A stretch of 64,000 nt of DNA. Source: Burkholderiales bacterium. Lineage in GTDB: Bacteria > Pseudomonadota > Gammaproteobacteria > Burkholderiales > Burkholderiaceae_C. Positions 45,681 to 55,219 of this stretch are shown one piece after another (within the stretch, counting starts at the first letter, position 1; every line of letters starts with the position of its first letter). A program made the position numbers and the translations under genes. Location: contig JACPOI010000016.1 in NCBI GenBank assembly GCA_016185015.1, positions 62,001-126,000 on the forward strand. The letters run 5' to 3'. The notes under the pieces were generated by a model. The model was given only the letters and a program-made list of their open reading frames with translations. It searched no databases and was not told the origin of the DNA.

Positions 45681-46262
45681 TCAGGACAGCGCACGCATGG
45701 TGCGCGCCGCGTCCTGGGCCGCCTCCAGCGCATGCGGGGACGCATGGTCTGGCAGCAGATCCAGATGCTCCGCAAGATACTTCCAGTCTTGCGGATTCAG
45801 CTGCAGGAAATCCGGAAGCTCGCGACGCGGAACGCGGAAGTAGACATAAAAGGTCCCGCCCCCCACGGACTCCGGGCCGGCGTGCCGCCGCCCGGCGGCC
45901 AGCCTGCCTTCGATCTCGACAGACAGGCCGGCGGCCGTGAAGCGGGCCCGCAGTGCGAACCCCGTTACCAGGAGCCCCGTCCTTGTGATGCCCGGGGCAT
46001 GCGCCACCAACCCTTCCTCGAAAAGACCGAGGCGCGTGCCGTTCACGGCATAGTAGACGCCCTCTTGCAGGGCATCGACATCCTGCTCCCACGAGAACAT
46101 CTTGGGTGAACAAGGGTGCAGGGTAAGAATCCGGCGGGCAAACATCGGCTTGGCCGGGTCGGTGATGCCGATTTCGAAGTCGTTGAGGTGCACGCGGACG
46201 CTGTCCGCCTCCTGCGTGCCGTTGATCAGGATGCGCCCCTCAAATGTGCCGCTGGATATCAT
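45681..46262 (-). CDS. Hypothetical protein
   Basis: 193 aa, mixed beta-rich composition at the start (GTFEGRILINGTQEADSVRVHLNDFEIG), then VYYAVNGTRLGLFEEGLVAHAPGITRTG. There is no signal peptide, membrane helix or recognised motif. The ATG at 46262 has AGGTGA six bases upstream and is preferred over a GTG nine codons earlier. It stands alone between rsmD and the DUF488 gene. I do not recognise it. Confidence 0.65.
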   Translation of the reverse strand: MISSGTFEGRILINGTQEADSVRVHLNDFEIGITDPAKPMFARRILTLHPCSPKMFSWEQDVDALQEGVYYAVNGTRLGLFEEGLVAHAPGITRTGLLVTGFALRARFTAAGLSVEIEGRLAAGRRHAGPESVGGGTFYVYFRVPRRELPDFLQLNPQDWKYLAEHLDLLPDHASPHALEAAQDAARTMRALS

Positions 46263-46387
46263 GGCATTCACCTGATGTCTGTGCACCACCCGACCGTCAG
46301 ACCGTCAGGCACGCTGCGTGGATAGTTCGCCATGCATCCTCCCTGGATGAGCTTTTCCCCGACTTTATAGCAACGCCGGTCCTGCGG

Positions 46388-47002
46388 CTAGTTGCGCTGC
46401 ATCAAATGTGCATGCACCGCCCCGGCCTTGAGGTGCCGGTACAAGGTGAGCCCCAGCGGCGCCAGCTGCTCTTCATTCCAGGCCGAGGGGGCCTCCAGGT
46501 ACACATAACCACCCGGCGCCGTGGCGCGCGCGGCAGCCTGCATGGCGGCGTCAAACAGCTGGGCGTCAAAGGGCGGGTCGAGGAACACCAGATCGGCGGT
46601 GCCCGCCGGCCACTGTTTCAGCGCGCCGATACCGTCACCACGCTGCACCTGCACGGCCTGGGCGCCCAGCTGTTCCTTGATCTGCCTGAGCTGGATCACC
46701 AGCGCGGCGTCCTGCTCGATCAGGGTCACTTCCTTGGCACCGCGGGAAGCCGCCTCCAGCCCCAGGGCACCGGTGCCGGCAAAGGCATCCACGCAGCGCC
46801 AGCCGGTGAGGTCCTGGCCCAGCCAGTTGAACAGCGTCTCGCGCACGCGGTCTGGTGTGGGGCGCAGGCCGGGCTTGTCGGCCACGGGCAGCTTGCTGCG
46901 TTTCCACTGGCCGCCGATGATGCGCACCTCACCAGCGGGACGAGCGAGCGTCCTGGTCGCGGGCTTCGCGGCAGTTTTGCCAGCCGGTTTCTTACTGGCC
47001 AT
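46388..47002 (-). CDS. rsmD: 16S rRNA (guanine(966)-N2)-methyltransferase
   Basis: 204 aa. SAM-dependent enzyme acting on the 30S subunit. Motifs: VRIIGGQWKRSKL and RPTPDRVRETLFNWLG at the N-terminus, CVDAFAGTGALGLEAASRGA (SAM binding) and the catalytic DPPF (VFLDPPFDAQ). An N-terminal basic lead of about 24 residues is extra. Its start overlaps the M16 peptidase gene by 11 bp. The order M16-M16-rsmD on one strand with ftsY divergent is common in betaproteobacteria. Confidence 0.95.
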   Translation of the reverse strand: MASKKPAGKTAAKPATRTLARPAGEVRIIGGQWKRSKLPVADKPGLRPTPDRVRETLFNWLGQDLTGWRCVDAFAGTGALGLEAASRGAKEVTLIEQDAALVIQLRQIKEQLGAQAVQVQRGDGIGALKQWPAGTADLVFLDPPFDAQLFDAAMQAAARATAPGGYVYLEAPSAWNEEQLAPLGLTLYRHLKAGAVHAHLMQRN

Positions 47003-48335
47003 CACGGCCTCCCACCACCACGGTGACCATGCGCTCGGGCTGCAGCTTGCGCGCAAAGGCGGCCCGGATGTCGGCCACCGTCACCTTGGCCACCTGCTGG
47101 TTCCAGGTGTCGAGGTAATCGAGCGGCAGATTGTGGGCCGCGATGTTGGCCACGTTGTCCAGCAGCTTGCGGTTGTTGTCGATGCGCAGGGCAAAGCCAC
47201 CCACCAGGTTGTCCTTGGCGGCCTGCAGTTCGGCGGGTGTGGGGCCGTCGGTCACGAAACGGCGCAGCACCTCGCGCGCCACCTGCACGGCCTGCGCGGC
47301 CTGGTCGGGCCGGGTCTGCAGGCCAATGGTGAAGGCGCCGGCGTGCAGGCCGGGCGCGAAGTAGCTGTAGACGCTGTAGCTCAGGCCGCGTTTCTCACGC
47401 ACCTCTTCGGTCAGGCGCGAGACAAAACCGCCGCCCCCCAGGATGTAGTTGCCCACGGTCAGGATGAAGAAATCCGGGTCGTCGCGTTTGAAGCCGGGCT
47501 GGCCGATCAGCACATGGGCCTGCGCGGAATCGAAGGGAATGCGCTTTTCCACGGCAGCGCTCAGCGGCTGCACCTCGGCCACCGGGGGCAGCGCTTCGCA
47601 GGCCGCGGCGGGCAGGCGCGCGAGCAGTTGTGTGACCAATGCGTCGGCCTGCGCGCGCGTGACGGCGCCCACAATGCTCACCTTGGCGCGGCAGGGCTTG
47701 AGGTAACGCGCGTGCCAGGCCTGCATGTCGGCCACGCTGATGCGCGCCAGGGACTGCTCGTTCGTGTCATTCCCGTAGGGATGGCTGCCGAACACCGCCT
47801 GGTTGAAGGTGCGGCCGGCGATGGTAGCCGGGCGGGTGTTGGCTTCGCGCAGTGCGGCCACCGTGCGCTCGCGTTCGCGCGTCCACACGGCCTGCGGGTA
47901 AGCGGGCTCGGCCAGCTGGCGGGCCGCCAGGGTGGCGGCGCGGGCCAGCAGGTCGGGGTAGGTCAGCGAACGCAGCGAGAAACTCACGCGGTCACCGCCA
48001 TCGCTGCCGCCGAACGAAGCGCCCAGGTCGGCCCAGGCCTCACCGAGGGCGTTCTCATCCAGTGCGGGATCGCCGCCATTGGCGCGGATGCCCTTGCTCA
48101 TCAAGCCCACGCTCGCCGCTGTGAGGCCGGCCTGGGCCGCCGGGTCGCGCCGGCCACCGGCGTCGAACTCGATGCGCACGTCCACCATGGGCACGGTGGG
48201 GCTCTCCACCAGCCAGACACCGGCGCCGCTGGGCTGGGTCCAGTGCTGGATGGGGATGCCGGCCTGGACCAGACCCGCCAGACCGAAGAGCAAGGCACCA
48301 GCTACGTTTTTGATAGCAATCATTTGAACTTTCAT
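46992..48335 (-). CDS. M16 family peptidase homologue lacking the zinc motif
   Basis: 447 aa with a signal peptide ending near residue 25. The M16 fold is visible (VPMVDVRIEFDAGGRRDP, KRDDPDFFILTVGNYILGGGGFVSRLTEEVREKRGLSYSVYSYF), but the HxxEH zinc motif is absent, so it is the non-catalytic partner of an M16 pair. The R/Y-containing VREKRGLSYSVYS substrate-binding region is intact. The first codons contain the AT-rich repeat GATTGCTATC in frame (MIAIKN). It follows the active M16 gene by 9 bp. Confidence 0.9.
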   Translation of the reverse strand: MKVQMIAIKNVAGALLFGLAGLVQAGIPIQHWTQPSGAGVWLVESPTVPMVDVRIEFDAGGRRDPAAQAGLTAASVGLMSKGIRANGGDPALDENALGEAWADLGASFGGSDGGDRVSFSLRSLTYPDLLARAATLAARQLAEPAYPQAVWTRERERTVAALREANTRPATIAGRTFNQAVFGSHPYGNDTNEQSLARISVADMQAWHARYLKPCRAKVSIVGAVTRAQADALVTQLLARLPAAACEALPPVAEVQPLSAAVEKRIPFDSAQAHVLIGQPGFKRDDPDFFILTVGNYILGGGGFVSRLTEEVREKRGLSYSVYSYFAPGLHAGAFTIGLQTRPDQAAQAVQVAREVLRRFVTDGPTPAELQAAKDNLVGGFALRIDNNRKLLDNVANIAAHNLPLDYLDTWNQQVAKVTVADIRAAFARKLQPERMVTVVVGGRDGQ

Positions 48336-48344
48336 GACCACCCC

Positions 48345-49730
48345 TTAGTGACGGCTGCCGGCGGCGGGCTGGCGGCGCGGGCGGTTGGGGTCGGGTGGCT
48401 GGGGCAGCAGGTGCGCCACGGTGAGCTGGTCCTCACCAAAATAACGCGCGGCCACGGACTGCACCTGGGCCGCGGTGACACCGCGCAGGCGGGCCAGCAG
48501 CTGGTCGTTGGTGTCCAGCGGCAGGCCCAGCACCCAGTAAGTGCCGATCTCGCGCGCCTGGTTGAACAGCGAGTCGCGTTTGTAGACCTCGCTGGCGATC
48601 CATTGGGTCTTCACACGCTCCAGCTCGGCGGCGCTGATGCCTTCGCGGGCCACGCGGGCCACCTGCTCGCGCAATGCGGCTTCCACCTGGGCGGCCGTCT
48701 TGCCCGGGGCGGGCACGCCGTCGAGCACGAACATCTGCGGGCCGCGGCCCATGAGGCCATTGCTGGCGCCCGCGCTGTCGGCCACGCGGTCGCTGCCCTG
48801 GGTGAGTGCGCGCTCCAGGCGCGCGCCGCTGTAGCCGTCGAGCACAGCGGCCAGAACGGTCAGGGCCAGGGCATCGTCGTTGGCCGGGTCGGACTGGTTC
48901 AGCGAGCGCAGGCCCGGCACCTTGTAGGCCAGGCTCACATAAGCCTGTTCGGCCGGCGCCTTCACCTCCACACGGCGCAGGCCGGCCTGCAGCGGCTCGG
49001 TGCGCGGCTTGCGTGCGGGCACGGCACGCGGCGCGATGCGGCCATAGTGCTTGTCCGCCAGGCGCTTGACCTGCGCAGCGTCCACATCACCCACCACCAC
49101 CACCACGGCATTGGCCGGCACGTACCACTTCCTGTAGAACTCGCGTGCGTCGTCGGCGGTCATGCTCTCCAGATCGCTCATCCAGCCAACGATGGGACGG
49201 CGATAGGGCGAGGCCGTGTAGGCCGTGGCGTTGAGCGTCTCATACAGCAGGGCGCGTGGGTTGTCTTCGGTGCGCATGCGGCGCTCTTCCTTGACCACCT
49301 CGATTTCCTTCTTGAACTCGGCATCGGCCCAGCGGTTGTACGCGAAACGGTCGGCCTCCAGCTTCATCACGTCTTCCAGGCGGGTGGCCGGGATCTGCTG
49401 GAAATAACCGGTGTAGTCCGTGCTGGTGAAGGCGTTCTCGCGCCCGCCCAGCGCCGCCACACGGCGCGAGAACTCGCCGGCCTTGAGCGTGCGCGTGCCC
49501 TTGAACAGCATGTGCTCCAGCACGTGGGCCACGCCGCTGCTGCCGTCCACCTCGTCCATGGAGCCCACCCGCAACCAGACCATGTGCACGGCCGTGGGGG
49601 CGCGCCGGTCGGGCTGGACGATGAGCGTCATGCCGTTTTCCAGGGTGTATTGCTGGGCGCGTGGCTGCGCCAGGACCGGAGCCGCCAGCAGGGCAAAGAA
49701 GGCCAGAAGGAGGGGTGTGTAGCGTTTCAT
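48345..49730 (-). CDS. Secreted zinc metallopeptidase, M16 family (catalytic subunit)
   Basis: 461 aa with a signal peptide (MKRYTPLLLAFFALLAAPVLA). The inverted zinc motif HxxEH is H69-E72-H73 (VAHVLEHMLFKGT), with the third ligand region EIEVVKEERRMR downstream. Together with the following homologue it probably forms a heterodimeric periplasmic clamshell peptidase, as in the PqqL/pitrilysin group. It is the first gene of the M16-M16-rsmD set and is divergent from ftsY, only 29 bp apart. Confidence 0.92.
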   Translation of the reverse strand: MKRYTPLLLAFFALLAAPVLAQPRAQQYTLENGMTLIVQPDRRAPTAVHMVWLRVGSMDEVDGSSGVAHVLEHMLFKGTRTLKAGEFSRRVAALGGRENAFTSTDYTGYFQQIPATRLEDVMKLEADRFAYNRWADAEFKKEIEVVKEERRMRTEDNPRALLYETLNATAYTASPYRRPIVGWMSDLESMTADDAREFYRKWYVPANAVVVVVGDVDAAQVKRLADKHYGRIAPRAVPARKPRTEPLQAGLRRVEVKAPAEQAYVSLAYKVPGLRSLNQSDPANDDALALTVLAAVLDGYSGARLERALTQGSDRVADSAGASNGLMGRGPQMFVLDGVPAPGKTAAQVEAALREQVARVAREGISAAELERVKTQWIASEVYKRDSLFNQAREIGTYWVLGLPLDTNDQLLARLRGVTAAQVQSVAARYFGEDQLTVAHLLPQPPDPNRPRRQPAAGSRH

Positions 49731-49759
49731 AGAATGCTCTGATTCTAAGAACGCCCCAT

Positions 49760-50719
<960 letters not shown>

Positions 50720-50970
50720 GCATTACTTCACGCTTGGTGCACGTACGCGCCAACGGCTGGCGACGAATGGCCCGTCCATGGTCCCACGAGGGGAAACAAA
50801 CCTTGTAGGATGGGGACGCGAGGCCGAAAATTCTCAAGCCATCCCCCCTAGATCGCACTGCGCAGGAGCTCGTCGCCGACCGGATATCCTGGCAGCCGAC
50901 ACTGACCTTCCTGCACTACGCGATTGTCACGATCCTCTCGGGCAGTCTTTGCTTCGGAGCGGTCATCTTC

Positions 50971-53154
50971 ATGCTGCTGCCGCAATACAGCACCCTGGCC
51001 TGGGGCCAGCTGGCGATGTCCGCAGTGGCGCTGGTGGGCGCCTGGCTGCTGCGGCGCAAGCAGTACCAGGCCGCCGTGATCTGGATGGCCAGCGGGGTGT
51101 GGGTCACGATCACCGGGATCGCCCTGTTCCACGACGGCGTGCGCACGCCGATCTACTTCGCCCACCCCATCGTGGTCATCTTCCTGGGATGGGTGGTCGG
51201 CACGCGCGCTGCCATCGTCACGGTCGTGCTGACCTCGGCCACCACCATCGGCTTCATCGTGGCCGACGCCCTGGGCTGGCTGCCGGCGGCGGCCCCGACA
51301 CCACCGCTCCTGCACGGCATCGTGCAGGTCTTCGTGCTCCTGCTCTCCGCGGCCCTGGTCATCTACCTGGTGCAGGCCTACCGCGAGCGGCTGGAGCAGA
51401 TGCAGCGTGCCAACAGCGAGATCGCGCGCGCCAACGAGGTGCTGCGCCAGTCCGAGCTGAAGTTCGCCACGGCCTTTGCCTCCAGCCCGGTGGCGGCCTC
51501 CATCGTGACGGTCGAGGACGGGCGCATCCTCGCCGTCAACGAAAACTTCCAGCGTGATTTCGGCTGGGCCCGGACCGAGATGGAAGGGCGCCACGTGAAA
51601 GAGGTCGGGCTCTGGCTGGACCCGCAGCTGCGCCAGCAGTGGGCCGAGATGCTGCGCCGGCAGGGCCGCACACTGAACTTCGAGACCGTCTGGCGGCACA
51701 AGAACGGCGCGTTGCGCAACGTCAGCATTGCCGGTGAACTCATCGACCTCGATGGCGTAGCCTGCATCCTGGCCTACATCACCGACATCACGGCACGCAA
51801 GGCCGCCGAGGAACAGATCCAGCGCCTGGCCTTCTTCGATCCGCTGACCAACCTGCCCAACCGGCGCCTGCTGATGGACCGCCTGGAGCAGGCCATGAAC
51901 GCCTGCGCCCGCCATCAGCGCCTGGGCGCGCTGCTCTTCATCGACCTGGACAACTTCAAGACCCTCAACGACAGCTACGGCCACGACAAGGGCGACCTGC
52001 TGCTCAAGCAGGTGGGCGCACGCCTGGTCGAGGTGGTGCGCGACGGCGACACCGTGGCACGGCTGGGGGGTGACGAGTTCGTGGTGATGCTGGAGGACCT
52101 CAGCGGCGATGCCATGGAAGCCGCCACCCAGGCCGAAAGCGTGGGCCGCAAGCTATCGCAATCCCTCAACGAAAGCTACGACATCCGGCCGCTGAGCTTC
52201 CACAGCACGCCCAGCATCGGCATCACCTTGTTCGGCACGGAACACGAGAGCATCGAGGAACCGATCAAACGCGCCGACCTCGCCATGTACCAGGCCAAGG
52301 CAGCCGGCCGCAACACCCTCCGCTTCTACGACCCGCGCATGCAGGCCATGGTGGCCGCACGCGCGGCACTGGAACGCGACCTGCGCCTGGCCTTGCAGCT
52401 CGACCAGTTCGTGCTGCACTACCAGCCCCAGGTGCAGCGTGGCGGCCTGGTCACGGGGGTGGAAGCGCTGCTGCGCTGGCATCACCCTGAGCGCGGCCTG
52501 GTGCCGCCGGGTCAGTTCATCGCGCTGGCCGAGGAAACCGGTCTCATCGTCCCACTGGGGGAACACGTCCTGGACATGGCCTGCGAACAGCTGGCACGCT
52601 GGGCCGGCCAGCCGAGCGTGGCCCATCTGACGCTGTCGGTCAACGTGAGCCCGCGTCAATTCCAGCAGGACAACTTCGTGCAGCAGGTGCTGAATGCGCT
52701 GGCGCGCACCGGCGCGCCAGCGCAACGCCTCAAGCTGGAGATCACCGAGAACCTGCTGATCGCCAATGTGGACGAGGTGATCGCCAAGATGGCGCTGCTC
52801 AAGTCGCGCGGCGTCGGTTTCTCGCTGGACGATTTCGGCACCGGTTATTCCTCGCTGTCCTACCTCAAGCGCCTGCCGTTGGACCAGCTCAAGATCGACC
52901 AGGGTTTCGTGCGCGACATCCTGGTCGATGCGAACGACGCGGCCATCGCGCGCATGGTGATCGTGCTGGCCGAAAGCCTGGGCCTGGAAGTGATGGCCGA
53001 AGGGGTGGAGACGGCCGAACAGCAGCAGGCCCTGCACGCCCAGGGTTGCCACGCCTACCAGGGTTATCTCTACAGCCGCCCTCTGCCCATCGAGGCGTTT
53101 GAGCAATTGGCCCACCAGACCGGCTGGCCCATCCTGGAGCCACACCACCCCTGA
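50971..53154 (+). CDS. Membrane PAS-GGDEF-EAL c-di-GMP protein (start uncertain)
   Basis: 727 aa from the first ATG. N-terminal membrane helices (residues 1-135), PAS (about 165-280), GGDEF (RLGGDEFVVML with an RDGD inhibitory site just before) and EAL (GVEALLRWHHPERG, DDFGTGYSSLSYLK). It could both make and degrade c-di-GMP. The frame stays open upstream to 50809 and encodes another likely membrane helix (LTFLHYAIVTILSGSLCFGA) but has no ATG, GTG or TTG. The true start may be an ATT at 50830, preceded by GAGG, or the ATG given here. Confidence 0.9.
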   Translation: MLLPQYSTLAWGQLAMSAVALVGAWLLRRKQYQAAVIWMASGVWVTITGIALFHDGVRTPIYFAHPIVVIFLGWVVGTRAAIVTVVLTSATTIGFIVADALGWLPAAAPTPPLLHGIVQVFVLLLSAALVIYLVQAYRERLEQMQRANSEIARANEVLRQSELKFATAFASSPVAASIVTVEDGRILAVNENFQRDFGWARTEMEGRHVKEVGLWLDPQLRQQWAEMLRRQGRTLNFETVWRHKNGALRNVSIAGELIDLDGVACILAYITDITARKAAEEQIQRLAFFDPLTNLPNRRLLMDRLEQAMNACARHQRLGALLFIDLDNFKTLNDSYGHDKGDLLLKQVGARLVEVVRDGDTVARLGGDEFVVMLEDLSGDAMEAATQAESVGRKLSQSLNESYDIRPLSFHSTPSIGITLFGTEHESIEEPIKRADLAMYQAKAAGRNTLRFYDPRMQAMVAARAALERDLRLALQLDQFVLHYQPQVQRGGLVTGVEALLRWHHPERGLVPPGQFIALAEETGLIVPLGEHVLDMACEQLARWAGQPSVAHLTLSVNVSPRQFQQDNFVQQVLNALARTGAPAQRLKLEITENLLIANVDEVIAKMALLKSRGVGFSLDDFGTGYSSLSYLKRLPLDQLKIDQGFVRDILVDANDAAIARMVIVLAESLGLEVMAEGVETAEQQQALHAQGCHAYQGYLYSRPLPIEAFEQLAHQTGWPILEPHHP

Positions 53155-53225
53155 TTTCGCCGATCTGCGACACACTGCCGTACATGCAGCTTGTCGCCCC
53201 CCGGCAAACCCTGAATAATTTCCAC

Positions 53226-53495
53226 TAGGGCCTGTTCACACTAATTTCACAAGATGCGTTGCGGATCAAAAATGTCATGCGGTAGGCGCGTGGACTTGCC
53301 GGGGTAGGCCCCCGGCAAGTCCGCGCAACACCCCGCATGGCTTTTTTGGCCGCAACCCGGAGGGAACATGGTTAAAACCGCGCCGCTCGTTGTTGCACTC
53401 CTCGCCCAGGCGGCCTGCCTGGGCGTCGTCGCGCACCTAGATTGGCGCGGTTTTAACCATGTTCGCACTTGCGAAATTAGTGTGAACAGGCCCTA
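53226..53495. mobile_element. 270-bp MITE-like element with terminal and nested inverted repeats
   Basis: Perfect 23-bp terminal inverted repeats begin TAGGGCCTGTTCACACTAAT at 53226 and end as the complement at 53495; similarity extends another 10 bases inward. The outermost TA on each side may be a duplicated TA target, as made by IS630/Tc1-type transposases. Inside are a 13-bp hairpin (53292-53322) and a perfect 20-bp inverted repeat (53365-53384 with 53444-53463) enclosing a smaller GCCCAGG hairpin. No transposase is encoded. It fills most of the gap between the GGDEF-EAL gene and the caspase gene. Confidence 0.85.
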
Positions 53496-53527
53496 ACGTT
53501 CGGCCTCACAAGATCTGGAGACATGGC

Positions 53528-55207
53528 ATGACAACACGCCGCAATTTCATCAGGACCCTGGGCGCCTTGCCCCCGGCCCTGACACTGGGCACCGGCTGGG
53601 CCAGCAGCGATCCCTCGCGTCAGGCCCTGGTGATCGGCAACAGCAGCTATCTGGATGCGCCTCTGGCCAACCCGGTCAACGACGCCCGCGCCGTGGCGGG
53701 CCTGCTGGGCCAGGCCGGGTTCACCGTGGCCTCGCACCTGGACGCACGGCGCACCGACATGATGGCCGCCATCGAACGCTTCACGGCCGAAGTGCGCAAG
53801 TCCGACACCAAGCTCGTGATGTTCTATTTCGCCGGCCACGGCGCCCAGCTCGACTGGCGCAACTACCTGCTGCCGGTGGACGCCAAGGCCGAGAGCGCCG
53901 ACCAGCTGCGCCAGAGCTGCATCGACCTGAACTACCTGATCGGCGAGTTCGGCAAGTCCAAGGGCAAGACCTTCATCATCATGCTGGACGCCTGCCGCAA
54001 CAACCCCTTCGGCAGCAGCTACCGGCCTGAACAAAAAGGCCTGTCGCAGTTCGACGCGCCGGTGGGCAGCCTGCTGGCCTATGCCACCTCGCCGGGCAAT
54101 GTGGCCTCCGACGGCAGCGGCCAGAACGGGCTTTACACCGAGAACCTGCTGCGTGAACTCTCGGTGCGGGGCACCAAGATCGAGGACGCGCTCAAGCGCG
54201 TGCGCCTCAATGTGCGCCTGGCGTCCAACGGCGCCCAGATCCCCTGGGAGACCACCTCGCTCGAAAACGACGTTTTCATTTTCGATGGCGGCAAGTCCAA
54301 GCTCAGCGAGGCCGAGCAGGAGAAGCTGATCGAGGAAGACATGGCCGAATGGGGCCGCATCAAGTCATCGGGCAAGATCGACGACTACGCAGGCTACCTG
54401 CGCAAGTTCCCCAACGGCCGCTTCGCCGAGATCGTGCAGGCCAGGCTGGCGCGCCTGCTGGTCGAGGTCGAAAAATCCAGGCCCCAGGCCAGCGCGGCGC
54501 CTGCCAACGCCGACAACCGGCCCACCATCAAGCTCGGCCCGGGCCTGCCGGTCCCGGTTTTCATGGAGCCCACCCTCAACCCTTACTCCGCCGGCCGCTA
54601 TCCGCTGGGTCGCAATTTCACGGTGGGTGACATCTACAAATTGCGGCAGAGCGACACCCTGACCGGGGTGGAGGCACGCATGCTGACAGCGCAGGTCACG
54701 AAAGTGGACCGTGGCGCCGACCGGGTCGAGATGGACAACGGTGCCATCGTGACGGACCTGATGGGCAACGCGGTCAAGTTCGGCCCCGTTGAATACGATG
54801 CGCCTATACAGAACTACCCGGCAGAGTTGCAGATCGGCAAGAAGTGGCCCAGCGTCGGCCGCGTCACCATCAAGGGCAAGACTTCGGACTTCAACTTCGA
54901 CTATCAGATCACCCGCCGGGAAACCATCACGGTGCCCGCCGGGACCTTCGACACCTTCGTGATCGAAGCCCGGGGCTGGAACCGGACCTACGGCAGCAGC
55001 CTGAGCCATACGCTGTGGGTGGTGCCCGGGCTCAACGTGGCCGTCAAGCGCGAATACATCGCCCGCAACAACCGTGGCAACTACGTGACCACGGACCGTT
55101 TCGAGCTGGTGGAGCTGAGCCAGGGCAGCGTTGACGCCAGTTGTGCCGCGCCCCTGGGCGGCACGGCGCAGCGCAATCTCGTGATCAAGAGCAACTGCGC
55201 CAGCTGA
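53528..55207 (+). CDS. Tat-exported caspase-like (peptidase C14) protein
   Basis: 559 aa. A Tat signal (TTRRNFIRTLG) leads a caspase domain (about residues 30-255) starting RQALVIGNSSYLDAPLANPVNDA. The catalytic dyad is H104 (YFAGHGAQ) and C156 (IMLDACRNNPF). After an acidic linker comes a beta-rich C-terminal half (about 335-559) of unrecognised family, with DFNFDYQITRRETITVPAGTFDTFVIEARGW. Metacaspase-like proteins cleave after Arg/Lys. Periplasmic location is predicted. A role in cell death or stress is only a general possibility. The MITE-like element lies 33 bp upstream and may hold or alter its promoter. Confidence 0.88.
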   Translation: MTTRRNFIRTLGALPPALTLGTGWASSDPSRQALVIGNSSYLDAPLANPVNDARAVAGLLGQAGFTVASHLDARRTDMMAAIERFTAEVRKSDTKLVMFYFAGHGAQLDWRNYLLPVDAKAESADQLRQSCIDLNYLIGEFGKSKGKTFIIMLDACRNNPFGSSYRPEQKGLSQFDAPVGSLLAYATSPGNVASDGSGQNGLYTENLLRELSVRGTKIEDALKRVRLNVRLASNGAQIPWETTSLENDVFIFDGGKSKLSEAEQEKLIEEDMAEWGRIKSSGKIDDYAGYLRKFPNGRFAEIVQARLARLLVEVEKSRPQASAAPANADNRPTIKLGPGLPVPVFMEPTLNPYSAGRYPLGRNFTVGDIYKLRQSDTLTGVEARMLTAQVTKVDRGADRVEMDNGAIVTDLMGNAVKFGPVEYDAPIQNYPAELQIGKKWPSVGRVTIKGKTSDFNFDYQITRRETITVPAGTFDTFVIEARGWNRTYGSSLSHTLWVVPGLNVAVKREYIARNNRGNYVTTDRFELVELSQGSVDASCAAPLGGTAQRNLVIKSNCAS

Positions 55208-55219
55208 AGCCGCAAGGCC

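Noticed and set aside
46521-49742. 1073-codon open frame opposite rsmD and the M16 pair
   Set aside because: Spans three real genes on the other strand, and its translation has no recognisable motif.
53226-53495. Remnant of a full insertion sequence with decayed transposase
   Set aside because: The interior is palindromic and no frame shows transposase similarity; MITE-like is the better description.
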